A stretch of 30,707 bases of DNA from assembly GCA_000432135.1 (NCBI GenBank), contig HF990585.1, positions 1 to 30,707 on the forward strand. The letters run 5' to 3'. Position numbers and translations under genes: made by a program. Below the pieces are notes generated by a model, which had not been told where the DNA came from, did not search any database, and saw only the letters and a list, made by a program, of their open reading frames with translations. Below, piece after piece: positions 18,305 to 26,713 of this stretch; the first letter of the stretch is position 1; each line of letters starts with the position of its first letter. The DNA is from Firmicutes bacterium CAG:124 (lineage in GTDB: Bacteria; Bacillota; Clostridia; Oscillospirales; Oscillospiraceae).

Positions 18305-19425
18305 GCCTGTTTTCCTCCCTTCGCGGATTCTTTCCGCAGCCTGTCGGCAAGCCCGGCCAGCGAAAGCTCACGGGTGCCCATGATGCCCTTGCGGAAGAAG
18401 AGCACCACGATCATGATGATGACCGAGAACACGACCATCCGGAAGCCCGTGCGCAGCAGCGGGACCTTGAACGCGCCGATATACGTCTCGTTGTCCAAAA
18501 ACCGCAGCCACCACTCCGAGCACGCGATGAACAGGAACGAGCCGATGCAGCTGCCGGAGATGGAGCCGATGCCGCCGATGACGACGATGAGCAAAATCTC
18601 ATACGTCATGGCGGATTTGAATGTATTGGCCTGCACCGTGGTCTGATACATGGCCAGCAGCGCGCCGGATATCCCGGCAAAGAACGAGGAAATGGTAAAC
18701 GCCATGCGTTTATGGTGGGCAAGGTTGATGCCCATGGCCTCGGCGGCGATCTCATCGTCACGGATGGCCTTGAACGCGCGGCCATAGGTCGAGTTGATAA
18801 GCAGCACGACGACGGCGATGCAGATGCCGACGATCACAAACGGCATGAACGTATCCGTAAAATACGGGAAGCCGCGCAGGAGCTGCGAGCCGTTGGTGAC
18901 AGGCGCGAACGCCTCCAGCTGGACAAGGGCGCGGATAATTTCGGCAAAGCCGAGCGTCGCGATGGCCAGATAGTCGCTCTTGAGCTTCAGAACAGGCAGG
19001 CCGATCAGATACGCCAGCACCGCCGCCAGCAGTCCCGCCAGCAGCAGCGAAATGAACACGCCGAGAACCGTGCCTGCCGTATTGCCGAGCGCACCTTGCA
19101 GCGTCTCGGTCAGGGAGAAGTTGAGCAGCGGGTCATAATACTGATACACGGTCGAGCGGATGCCGCTTGAAATGTTGATGGCGGCAAACGTGTACGCGCC
19201 GACGAGCATGAAGCCCGCCTGTCCGAGCGAGAACAGTCCCGTAAAGCCGTTCAGAAGGTTCATGGACACAGCGACGAGGGAATAGATCGCGCCCTTGCGC
19301 AGGACGGTCGTGAGCATGATGGGCACGCCCGGAATGCGGTCGAGCAGGAACGCCAGCAGATAGACGAGCGCAAGGCCCGCAATGGTCAGGATCGTCTGTA
19401 AGGAGAGGCCCTTTTTCTTTTCCAT
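18301..19425 (-). CDS. livM: Branched-chain amino acid ABC transporter permease LivM
   Basis: One of the two membrane permeases of the Liv importer. The best start is ATG 19425, with GAGGTG 6 nt upstream, giving 374 residues; the GTG at 19434 in the same frame has no ribosome-binding site. About nine to ten hydrophobic segments are visible. The LivM signatures are GQAGFMLVGAYTFA, LKSDYLAIATLGFAEI and YGRAFKAIRDDEIAAEAMGINLAHHKRMAF, the last being the coupling loop that contacts the ATPase. livH ends 10 nt upstream and livG overlaps by 4 nt. Confidence 0.94.
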   Translation of the reverse strand: MEKKKGLSLQTILTIAGLALVYLLAFLLDRIPGVPIMLTTVLRKGAIYSLVAVSMNLLNGFTGLFSLGQAGFMLVGAYTFAAINISSGIRSTVYQYYDPLLNFSLTETLQGALGNTAGTVLGVFISLLLAGLLAAVLAYLIGLPVLKLKSDYLAIATLGFAEIIRALVQLEAFAPVTNGSQLLRGFPYFTDTFMPFVIVGICIAVVVLLINSTYGRAFKAIRDDEIAAEAMGINLAHHKRMAFTISSFFAGISGALLAMYQTTVQANTFKSAMTYEILLIVVIGGIGSISGSCIGSFLFIACSEWWLRFLDNETYIGAFKVPLLRTGFRMVVFSVIIMIVVLFFRKGIMGTRELSLAGLADRLRKESAKGGKQA

Positions 19426-19435
19426 ATGCTCCACC

Positions 19436-20320
19436 TCAGACTTTCTCGGTCAGCTTCTCACCGAACAGGCCCGTCGGCTTGACGACGAGGATGACGATGA
19501 GCAGCGCAAACGTGAACGCATCGGAGAACGCCGTCAGCTTCATGCCCTTGAGGAGGTTCTCGCAGATGCCGATGATGAACGCGCCGATGACCGCGCCGGG
19601 GATCGACCCGATGCCGCCAAAGACGGCGGCGACGAACGCCTTCAGGCCCGGCATGGCGCCGGAGGCCGGGGCGATGGTCGTATAATTCGAGAAATACAGG
19701 AACGAGGCCACGGCGGCCAGCGCGGAACCGATGATGAACGTAAAGGAAATGACGGAGTTGATCTTGATGCCCATCAGCTGCGCCGTCTCAAAATCCTTGG
19801 ACGCGGCGCGCATGGCCATGCCGACCTTCGTGCGCTTGATGAGAACCACGAGCGCCACGACCAGCGCCAGCGTCAGGATCGGGGTAATGACGGTCACGCG
19901 CTTGGTGGACGCGCCGAGGATCGTGATGGTGTCGGAGATCCACGGCAGCTCGGGATACTGCTTCGGGACGCCGCCGGTGACGTAATACGCGAGGTTCTGC
20001 AGCAGATAGCTCACGCCGATGGCGGAGATCATGACGGACATACGCGGGGCCTGCCGCAGCGGCTTATACGCACAGCGCTCCACCGCGAAGCCGAGCGCGA
20101 CCGTCAGAATCACGACGACGGGCAGCGCAAAATACAGCGGCATCGTCGCCGAAAGATAGACCATGATGAGACCGGCGACCATGAAGATATCGCCGTGTGC
20201 AAAGTTGATAAGGCGCAGAATGCCATAGACCATCGTATAGCCGACGGCGATCAGCGCATATTGGCCGCCGGCCGAAATGCCCGACAGGACATAGGGCAGC
20301 CATTGCTTGAGAACACCCAT
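19436..20320 (-). CDS. livH: Branched-chain amino acid ABC transporter permease LivH
   Basis: The partner permease of LivM, 294 residues with about eight membrane segments. The LivH signatures are GGQYALIAVGYTMVYGILRLINFAHGD near the N-terminus, GMAMRAASKDFETAQLMGI as the ATPase-coupling loop, and the late FVAAVFGGIGSIPGAVIGA. AGGAGG lies 6 nt before ATG 20320. It is separated from the binding-protein gene by a 196-nt spacer with two strong hairpins, and it starts the livHMGF part of the operon. Confidence 0.95.
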   Translation of the reverse strand: MGVLKQWLPYVLSGISAGGQYALIAVGYTMVYGILRLINFAHGDIFMVAGLIMVYLSATMPLYFALPVVVILTVALGFAVERCAYKPLRQAPRMSVMISAIGVSYLLQNLAYYVTGGVPKQYPELPWISDTITILGASTKRVTVITPILTLALVVALVVLIKRTKVGMAMRAASKDFETAQLMGIKINSVISFTFIIGSALAAVASFLYFSNYTTIAPASGAMPGLKAFVAAVFGGIGSIPGAVIGAFIIGICENLLKGMKLTAFSDAFTFALLIVILVVKPTGLFGEKLTEKV

Positions 20321-20414
20321 GGGGAACCTCCTGATTTTTGTTTATCGCCATGTCCAAACCGCGAACCGCTCACCGAAATGAGCCGGCTTGGACGCAGCGA
20401 TAAAAGAATGGTTC

Positions 20415-20483
20415 CATCCGGCAGCGGGTTCGAACGCTGCCGGATGAAAATGCGTACCGGCCGGAGGGATTTCCTCCGGCCGG
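20415..20483 (-). promoter_or_regulatory. Two hairpins between the binding-protein gene and livH
   Basis: Stem 1 is 12 bp (20415-20426 with 20435-20446). Stem 2 is 11 bp (20457-20467 with 20473-20483, 5-nt loop). Neither has an immediate T-tract on the minus strand. Stems in this position commonly protect the upstream binding-protein message or partly attenuate read-through into the permease genes, so that role is inferred. Confidence 0.55.
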
Positions 20484-20516
20484 AAACCATTGTGGTCAGT
20501 ATTGCGGGACAAATGC

Positions 20517-21692
20517 TCAGGCGGCAGTCTGAACCTTGTAGAACTGGAAGCCGCCGTCGATGGCCTGCTTGATGTAGGCGGTGCTCTTGACCGCGTCGCC
20601 GTTGGCGTCGAAGCTCAGCGCGCCGGTAACGGCATCGATGGACAGACCGGCCAGCGCGTCGCGGATGGCGGTGCCGTCGGTGGACTGGGCCTTTTCGATG
20701 GCCGCGACCGCAGCCATATATGCGTCATAGCCGAGGGCGGAGACTGCCGCGACAACGTCGTTGCCGCCGTTGTTGGTGAGGTTCTGGGCATTGCCGTTCA
20801 GCCACGCCTTATAGCCGGAGACGAATTCCTTAGCAAGACCGGACTCGTCGTTCTCGTCAAAGAATGTGGAGACGAAAACCTGCATATCGGTGCCGTTCTG
20901 CGCGTCGGAGATCGCGGAGTTCTCCCACGTGTCGCCGCCGAGGATGGGGAGGCTGACGCCGAGAGCGGAAGCCTGCTCGATGATCTGCGGGGCATAGGCG
21001 ATGGCGGACGGCGCGAAGATGACGTCTGCGCCGCCGGAGACGGCGTTATTGAGATACGCGGAGAAGTCCGCCGTGCCCTCGACAAACGTCTCATCGGCTA
21101 CGATCTCGCCGCCGGCCTCTTCAAAGGCCTTTACAAAGTTCTTGGCCAGGCCGACGGTGTAGTCGTCGCCGAGCATCGACAGGACGTAGGCCTTCTTGGC
21201 GCCGAACTCTTCCATGGCGAACGAGGCCATGACGGAGCCCTGGAACGGATCGAGGAAGCAGACGCGGAAATAATAATCGTTGCCGGCGGTGACGGCCGCG
21301 TTCGTGCAGGAGCAGCCGATGGCCGGGATCTTGGCGTTTGCGAAGTAGGTACCGGCGGCGATGGAAACGCCGGAGCCATAGGAGCCGAGGACGACGGAGA
21401 CCTTGTCGGCGACCAGCTGCTGGGCAGCGGAGACGGCCTTGTCGGTCGAGGACTGGTTGTCCTGAATGTCGAGCTCGATCTTGTATTCTTCGCCGTTGAT
21501 GGTGACGGTCGGCTTGACGGAGTTGGCGTACTGGATGCCCAGAACCTCCTGCTTGCCGCCGGCGCCGTTGTCGCCGGACTGCGGCTCAAACACGCCGATC
21601 TTGATGACCTTGGAGCCGCCGCTGGACGCGCAGCCTGCGAACAGGCACATGACCATAACGGCAGCCAGAAGCAGAGCGATGATCTTTTTCAT
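20517..21692 (-). CDS. livJ: Branched-chain amino acid ABC transporter substrate-binding lipoprotein
   Basis: A surface-anchored lipoprotein that captures amino acids for LivHMGF. ATG 21692 is preceded by AAGGAGG; in-frame codons further upstream run through the promoter and are not coding. The 391 residues begin with a lipoprotein signal peptide (KKIIALLLAAVMVMCLFAGC, lipobox FAGC) and a Ser/Gly linker. The type I periplasmic-binding fold follows (VIKIGVFEPQSGDNGAGGKQ, then SSTDKAVSAAQQLVADK, then VLGSYGSGVSIAAG). The likely substrate is Leu/Ile/Val or a related amino acid; specificity is not readable. It has its own promoter and lies upstream of livH. Confidence 0.93.
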   Translation of the reverse strand: MKKIIALLLAAVMVMCLFAGCASSGGSKVIKIGVFEPQSGDNGAGGKQEVLGIQYANSVKPTVTINGEEYKIELDIQDNQSSTDKAVSAAQQLVADKVSVVLGSYGSGVSIAAGTYFANAKIPAIGCSCTNAAVTAGNDYYFRVCFLDPFQGSVMASFAMEEFGAKKAYVLSMLGDDYTVGLAKNFVKAFEEAGGEIVADETFVEGTADFSAYLNNAVSGGADVIFAPSAIAYAPQIIEQASALGVSLPILGGDTWENSAISDAQNGTDMQVFVSTFFDENDESGLAKEFVSGYKAWLNGNAQNLTNNGGNDVVAAVSALGYDAYMAAVAAIEKAQSTDGTAIRDALAGLSIDAVTGALSFDANGDAVKSTAYIKQAIDGGFQFYKVQTAA

Positions 21693-21752
21693 AGAATATT
21701 TCCTCCTTCTGTCCATGTACAATAGACAAGTGTTCATGAACTTATAGTCGCC

Positions 21753-21781
21753 ATTATAGCGAAGTGAAGTGTAAAATGCAA
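21753..21781 (-). promoter_or_regulatory. Promoter for the liv operon
   Basis: On the minus strand, TTGCAT (21776-21781), a 17-nt spacer and a consensus TATAAT (21753-21758), 61 nt upstream of the binding-protein start. Confidence 0.65.
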
Positions 21782-21942
21782 GCCCTAATTGCTTGTTTTT
21801 TGAAAAAAATTCACGCTGCGCGGACAATTGTCTTCGTCGCTCTGCACAAAAAACGGATAAGCAGCAGCAAAAAGGAAACAAAGCGGATCACTTGACAGCT
21901 CCGCTATAATAAAAGTGAAGTGAGCTTGAAGGGAATATTATC

Positions 21943-22812
21943 ATGACAGATCTGAAAAAACGGCTTTTTGCCGGACTGCTGGCGCTGGTTCTGCTGTGCG
22001 CGCCGCTCTCCGGCTGCGCGGCGCGGGAGGCGGAGCGCTATGACGTGCTCGCGTCCACCGCACCGGTCCGGGCCATGACGGCGGCACTGCTGGAGGGCAC
22101 GGGGCTGAATTGCGGGCTGGTCGTGACGGAAAGCGTTTCGTGCCTGCACGACTATACGCTGACCGTCGCGCAGATGGAAAAGATCGGGCAGGCCGACGTA
22201 GTCGTTCTGAACGGCCTCGGGCTGGAGGAGTTTATGGAAGACGCGCTCCGCACGGCGAAGCGCACCATTACGGCATCAACCGGCGTTGACACCCTCCCCG
22301 GCGAGGACGGCGAGGACCCGCATATCTGGCTCGACCCCGCGAACTGTATTTTAATGTGCAAAAATATCGCCGCCGGGCTTGCGGAATTCTATCCGGACAA
22401 ACAGCCCCTGATCGAGCAGAACCTGTCCGCCGTCACGGCGGAGTATGAGGCTGCACAGACCTATGGCGAAGAGACGCTGAAGGCCCTTTCCTGCCGGGAG
22501 CTTGTGACGTTCCACGACGGCTTTTCCTATTTCGCCCGCGCGTTCGGCCTTGAGGTTGCCGCCGCAATGGAAATTGAGGAGGGCAGCGAACCGTCCGCAA
22601 AGGAGATCGAGTCCGTCATCCGGCTGGTAGAGACTGAAGCCATCCCCGCCGTCTTCTGCGAGGAAAACGGCGAACAGCAGACGGCTGAGACTGTCGCGAG
22701 GCAGACTGGAGCCGGACTGTACGCGCTCACAATGGGCATGGACGGCGGCGAGGCAGGCTGCACGGACGCGATCTATCACAACATCGACACCATCCGGGAG
22801 GCGCTTTCATGA
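21943..22812 (+). CDS. znuA: Metal ABC transporter substrate-binding lipoprotein (ZnuA-like)
   Basis: A cluster A-I binding protein for Zn(II) or Mn(II), 289 residues. The signal peptide ends in a lipobox (LSGCAA). Candidate metal ligands are the His in SCLHDYTLT, the His in DPHIWLDP and the His in VTFHDGFSYFARAFG. An acidic residue in the C-terminal lobe probably completes the site. The loop that is His-rich in many ZnuA proteins is short and acidic here (GEDGEDPH). AAGGG lies 9 nt before the ATG. It starts a three-gene operon overlapping by 4 nt at each junction. Zinc is more likely than manganese from the family resemblance, but this is not proven. Confidence 0.9.
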   Translation: MTDLKKRLFAGLLALVLLCAPLSGCAAREAERYDVLASTAPVRAMTAALLEGTGLNCGLVVTESVSCLHDYTLTVAQMEKIGQADVVVLNGLGLEEFMEDALRTAKRTITASTGVDTLPGEDGEDPHIWLDPANCILMCKNIAAGLAEFYPDKQPLIEQNLSAVTAEYEAAQTYGEETLKALSCRELVTFHDGFSYFARAFGLEVAAAMEIEEGSEPSAKEIESVIRLVETEAIPAVFCEENGEQQTAETVARQTGAGLYALTMGMDGGEAGCTDAIYHNIDTIREALS

Positions 22813-23570
22813 TCCCACATCTGCACCCGCACGCAGGCGACTGTGAACACGCCTGCTGTCTGAAAATCGAGCATCTGTCCGTCCATATCGGCGGCGAGAC
22901 GATCCTGGACAACATCGACCTGCATATGCACTGCGGCCAGATGGTCGCGCTGATCGGTCCGAACGGCGCGGGCAAGTCCACGCTCATCCGCGCCATTCTG
23001 GGCCAGCGGGAATATGAAGGGAAGATCACCTTCCACGAGGCCAGCGGCAAGGAGGCGAAGCTGCGCATCGGCTATGTGCCGCAAAGCCCGGCCTTTGACC
23101 GCGGCGACCCCGTGAGCGTGATGGACCTTTTCACCTGCTGCATCTTCAAGCGCCCCGCGTTCCTGCGCCCGACAAAAGCCATGCGGGAAAAGGTGCTGGC
23201 GTGCCTTGCGAACGTGCACGGCGAAGCGCTCATCGACAAGCGCATCGGCACGCTTTCGGGCGGCGAGCTGCAGCGCGTGCTGCTGGCGCTGGCGCTTGAG
23301 CCCATGCCGAATATTCTCATACTCGACGAGCCGCTTTCTGGCGTGGACGTCGAGGGCATGAGCCTGCTCATGGATATGCTCGACGAGATCCGCAAAAAAT
23401 TTGACCTGTCGATCCTCATGACGACGCACGACTTTACCATGCTGGAGCAGTACTGCGACCAGGTCGTGCTGCTGCAGGGAAAGATCCTCCGGCGCGGGAC
23501 GCCGCTGGACGTGCTGAACTCGGAGGAATTCGCGCAGGCATTCCACATGGGAGGAGGCGCACAGGCATGA
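22809..23570 (+). CDS. znuC: Metal ABC transporter ATP-binding protein (ZnuC-like)
   Basis: ATPase of the metal importer, 253 residues. It shows Walker A GPNGAGKST (50-58), Q-loop YVPQSPAFDRGDPVSV, LSGGE (149-153), Walker B ILILDEPLSGVD and the switch His in MTTHDF. The first 17 residues are unusual, with His4, His6, His8, Cys12, His14, Cys16 and Cys17, a potential metal-binding tail ahead of the ABC fold. The start overlaps znuA by 4 nt and the stop overlaps znuB by 4 nt. Confidence 0.93.
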   Translation: MIPHLHPHAGDCEHACCLKIEHLSVHIGGETILDNIDLHMHCGQMVALIGPNGAGKSTLIRAILGQREYEGKITFHEASGKEAKLRIGYVPQSPAFDRGDPVSVMDLFTCCIFKRPAFLRPTKAMREKVLACLANVHGEALIDKRIGTLSGGELQRVLLALALEPMPNILILDEPLSGVDVEGMSLLMDMLDEIRKKFDLSILMTTHDFTMLEQYCDQVVLLQGKILRRGTPLDVLNSEEFAQAFHMGGGAQA

Positions 23571-24406
23571 ACGTCTGGTACGCGTTTTTGAACGCACTCG
23601 GCATCCGGATGTTTGAAATGGACTTCATGAAGAACGCGCTGCTGGCTGTTTTGCTGCTGGGGCCGCTGTTCGGCCTGCTGTCCACGATGATCGTGACGGG
23701 AAAAATGAGCTTTTTCTCCGACGCGCTGGGCCATTCCGGCTTTACGGGCATCGCCATCGGCGTACTCTGCGGCGCGGTGCAGCCGATCTATTTCGCGGTC
23801 GGGCTGTCGGTTCTGTTCGCGCTGCTGTTTTCCTTCGTCCGCAGCCGGACGAGCCAGTCGGCGGACACCATCATCGGCGTCTTTTCCTCCACCGCCGTCG
23901 CGCTTGGCATTTTCATCGTGACGCTCGGCGGGCGGAGCTTTACGAAATTCAACCGGTATCTCATCGGCGATATCCTCTCCGTCTCCCCGCAGGAGATCGG
24001 CCTGCTGGCGCTGGTTCTGCTGGCGGTCGTGCTGCTGTGGGTGTTCGGGTCGAACCGTCTGGTGCTGACGGCGGTGCATCCGCAGCTGGCCTCCTCGCGC
24101 GGCGTGGCGACGAAGCGCAATGAAACGCTCTTTACCGTCGCCATCGCTATCGTCGTAACGCTGGCCATGAGCTGGGTGGGCCTGATGGTCATCAATTCCC
24201 TGCTCGTCCTGCCGGCGGCAGCCTCGCGCAATCTGGCGCGGAACCTGCGGCAGTACCATCTGCTGTCCGTCCTGTCCGCGCTTGTGTGCGGGCTTTTGGG
24301 TCTGTGCGCGGCATATTGGCTCGGCTGCTCGGCGGGTGCGACGATCGCGCTGCTGCTGGCAGTGTATTTCGCCGTGTCCTTCGCCCTGCGAAACCGCGCT
24401 GCCTAA
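23567..24406 (+). CDS. znuB: Metal ABC transporter permease (ZnuB-like)
   Basis: ABC-3 family permease that forms the membrane channel of the Zn/Mn importer. It has 279 residues with about eight hydrophobic segments, starting with MKNALLAVLLLGPLFGLLSTMIV. Family motifs are FFSDALGHSGFTGIAIG near residues 45-60 and MSWVGLMVINSLLVLPAAASRNLARN near the C-terminus. A terminator hairpin follows 17 nt after the stop codon. Confidence 0.93.
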   Translation: MNVWYAFLNALGIRMFEMDFMKNALLAVLLLGPLFGLLSTMIVTGKMSFFSDALGHSGFTGIAIGVLCGAVQPIYFAVGLSVLFALLFSFVRSRTSQSADTIIGVFSSTAVALGIFIVTLGGRSFTKFNRYLIGDILSVSPQEIGLLALVLLAVVLLWVFGSNRLVLTAVHPQLASSRGVATKRNETLFTVAIAIVVTLAMSWVGLMVINSLLVLPAAASRNLARNLRQYHLLSVLSALVCGLLGLCAAYWLGCSAGATIALLLAVYFAVSFALRNRAA

Positions 24407-24423
24407 GAAAGCGACAAAATTTT

Positions 24424-24452
24424 GCCGGGATCCCATGCGGATTCCGGCTTTT
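24424..24452 (+). terminator. Terminator of the znu operon
   Basis: A 10-bp stem with one G-T pair (24424-24433 with 24439-24448, loop CATGC) is followed by TTTT. Confidence 0.72.
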
Positions 24453-24558
24453 CTGCCACTTGTATGCAGGAAAAAAGTGTGATAAACTTTGATTGAAAAC
24501 GGAAAGCTCGGCTCTGCATACCGGGCATATCTCCGTATAGAATAAAAGAGGATTTTTC

Positions 24559-25356
24559 ATGAAGATCGCAGACATCCACGCACATATTTTCCCGGAAAAG
24601 CTGGCCGAAAAGGCATCGCATTCCATCGGCAGCTTCTACGGCGTTTCCATCGAGCGGGAGGCCGATATGCCGCGCCTGTGCGCGGAGGATAAGCTTGCGG
24701 GCATCACCCGCTGCGTCGTCTCCAACTCCGCAACGAATGCCAGTCAGGTCCAAAACGCCAACACATTTCTGGCCGAGGCCGTCCGCGGACACGACGGCTA
24801 TCTCGCCTTCGGCACGATCTATCCCGGCATGGACGGATTTGAGGAGGAGCTTGACCGTATGCTGGAGCTCGGCCTGCGCGGGATCAAGATCCACCCGGAT
24901 TTTCAGAAGCTCGCCATCGACGACGAACGCGGCATCGAAACCTATAAGGCCATCGCCCGGCGTGATCTTCCGGTGCTGTTTCATATGGGCGACGACCGGT
25001 ACGATTTCTCTTCCCCGGAACGGCTGACAAATCTGCTGCGGCGCGTGCCGGAGCTGCGGGCCGTGGCCGCGCACTTCGGCGGCTGGCGCAGCTGGACGCG
25101 GTCGCTGGCGCAGCTGCAGCCGGAAAGCGTCCTGTACGACACATCCTCCACGCTCGGCATGATCGACCGGGAGCTTGTTCTGCGCTTCATTGACAAAATC
25201 GGCCCCGACCGGCTGATTTTCGGCACGGACTTCCCCATGTGGAGCCCGAAGGAGGAGCTGGAGCGGTTTCTTTCCCTCGGTCTGGACGAGGCCGAGCAGC
25301 AGAAGATCCTGTACGGAAATTTCATGAACCTGCTGCATTTAAAGGACGGGGCATAG
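24559..25356 (+). CDS. Amidohydrolase-family TIM-barrel hydrolase
   Basis: A metal-dependent hydrolase of the amidohydrolase-2 group, which includes decarboxylases and lactonases; the substrate is unknown. The 265 residues show the strand-1 metal motif HAH (His7, His9), GIKIHPDF, LFHMGDD, VAAHFGGW and the catalytic Asp in IFGTDFPMWSP. These give the expected metal ligands on successive barrel strands. AGAGGA lies 7 nt before the ATG. It stands alone between the znu terminator and a convergent MFS gene. No clear promoter was found in the 152-nt upstream gap. Confidence 0.85.
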   Translation: MKIADIHAHIFPEKLAEKASHSIGSFYGVSIEREADMPRLCAEDKLAGITRCVVSNSATNASQVQNANTFLAEAVRGHDGYLAFGTIYPGMDGFEEELDRMLELGLRGIKIHPDFQKLAIDDERGIETYKAIARRDLPVLFHMGDDRYDFSSPERLTNLLRRVPELRAVAAHFGGWRSWTRSLAQLQPESVLYDTSSTLGMIDRELVLRFIDKIGPDRLIFGTDFPMWSPKEELERFLSLGLDEAEQQKILYGNFMNLLHLKDGA

Positions 25357-25386
25357 ACCGGCCGGCACGCAGCAGTTCGATCAGCT

Positions 25387-25431
25387 AAAAAACTTACAGC
25401 AGCCCCGGATACTTCAGTATCCGGGGCTGCT
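25387..25431 (-). terminator. Terminator of the MFS gene, possibly bidirectional
   Basis: A perfect 15-bp stem (25398-25412 with 25417-25431, loop TTCA) lies between convergent genes. On the minus strand a T6 run follows 5 nt after the stem; on the plus strand there is no T-tract. Confidence 0.65.
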
Positions 25432-25448
25432 CAGTCACTCTGCCGTAT

Positions 25449-26657
25449 TTAAACCTTTGCCAGACGGTATGTGCTCTGCAGCATGAACAGGCTGTACAGG
25501 AGCATGACGGCGAAGACGGCGTAGGCCGGTGCATAGCCGCCCGCAAGATCGGCGATCGCGCCGGGCAGGAAGGACAGCACAATGCCGCCGAGGCCGTAAG
25601 CCCCCTGAAACAGCCGGAGCGTCTTCTCATAGCGCTCCGGCGTGCTCAGATCGCCCGCCCAGATCGAAACGCCAACGGTAATGAGCGACCCGCCGAAGCC
25701 CAGAAAGACCGCAGAGGCCAGCATCAGCGCCTCACTTTTCAGCGGCGCCAGCACGCACAGCGTGCAGCCGAGGATAAAGCTGCCGAACAGCAGATAATTT
25801 GCCCGGTAGCTGCCCAGCTTGTCGCACAGCGCGCCGCAAACGCACTTGCCTGCCATCAGCGCCAGTCCGCACAGCGAGAACGCCGCCGCGGTGCGCATGG
25901 CGTCCATGCCCTCTGACATATAAAGCGTCATCAGATGGGTAAAGCCGGTCGCACCGATGCCGCTGACCAGCAAAACGGCCAGCAGAAGCAGCGTCCAGCG
26001 CAGCCGGGACGGGTGCAGGCCGTGCAGCGCACGCTCCTGCGTGCTCTCCGGGGCGGCCTTGCCCCATGGCTCAAGGCCGAGCGCGGCGGGGTCACTGCGA
26101 ATGAGGAAAAAGACGAGCACAGCCGCTGCCGCGCAGAACGCGGCTGTCCACAAAAACGCGCGGTCAACGCCGCCGGACTCCGCAATGGCGGTGAACAGCG
26201 GGGAAAACACGACGGTCGCCAGTCCGGTTCCGGCAGAGCAGATCCCGATGGCCAGCCCGGAATGCGCCCGGAACCAGCGGCGCATCAGGATCGACGCCGG
26301 TACCATCGAGCCGAGCGCATAGCTGACGCCCGCGACGGCTCCGGCAAAATAATAGGCCGCGAGACTTTTTGCTGCGGCAAACAGCAGGAAGCTGACGCAG
26401 GCCAGCATCGCCGCCAGCGCGCAGCCGGTGCGATAGCCGAGCCTCCGGTAATACCGGCCGATGGCGAACGTGCCGAGCAGATACGCCGCCGAGCGGATCG
26501 TCGTAATGAGCGAGGTCTGCGTGTTGGTAAAGCCGTTCTGGGCCAGGACGTACGGCTGCGCCGCCGAAAAGACGTTGAAGGCCAGCCCGCACGTCACAAA
26601 CAGCATCAGCGTACAGCCCGCGCAGGACAGCAGTGCCCTTCTGAGGTTTTTTTCCAT
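25449..26657 (-). CDS. MFS transporter
   Basis: Major facilitator superfamily carrier, 402 residues with 12 predicted membrane segments in two six-helix halves. The central loop (EPWGKAAPESTQERALHG) and the segment-2/3 loop RYYRRLGYRTG, the usual basic MFS motif A position, are visible. The overall pattern resembles the oxalate/formate antiporter-like (OFA) group, so a monocarboxylate or similar small anion is a reasonable but unproven substrate. ATG 26657 has GGGAG 10 nt upstream. It follows aspS behind a terminator and probably has its own or read-through transcription. Confidence 0.85.
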   Translation of the reverse strand: MEKNLRRALLSCAGCTLMLFVTCGLAFNVFSAAQPYVLAQNGFTNTQTSLITTIRSAAYLLGTFAIGRYYRRLGYRTGCALAAMLACVSFLLFAAAKSLAAYYFAGAVAGVSYALGSMVPASILMRRWFRAHSGLAIGICSAGTGLATVVFSPLFTAIAESGGVDRAFLWTAAFCAAAAVLVFFLIRSDPAALGLEPWGKAAPESTQERALHGLHPSRLRWTLLLLAVLLVSGIGATGFTHLMTLYMSEGMDAMRTAAAFSLCGLALMAGKCVCGALCDKLGSYRANYLLFGSFILGCTLCVLAPLKSEALMLASAVFLGFGGSLITVGVSIWAGDLSTPERYEKTLRLFQGAYGLGGIVLSFLPGAIADLAGGYAPAYAVFAVMLLYSLFMLQSTYRLAKV

Positions 26658-26675
26658 TTCTCTTTCTCTCCCGTT

Positions 26676-26705
26676 AAAATAAGCGCGCCTTGCGGCGCGC
26701 TTATT
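26676..26705 (-). terminator. Terminator of the hisS-aspS operon
   Basis: A 12-bp stem (26678-26689 with 26694-26705, 4-nt loop) gives a T-rich 3' side on the minus strand. It lies 9 nt after the aspS stop codon. Confidence 0.72.
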
Positions 26706-26713
26706 CTGGTTTT

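Noticed and set aside
21892..21910. TTGACA and TATAAT upstream of znuA read as one promoter
   Set aside because: The spacing is only 7 nt, far below the 16-18 nt needed. The TATAAT has no good -35 at the right distance, although it may still act as a weak promoter.
21759..21925. Repeated AGTGAAGTG on both sides of the liv/znu divergent region as a metal-regulator operator
   Set aside because: Both copies are short, not palindromic, and do not match a known Zur, AdcR or MntR site.
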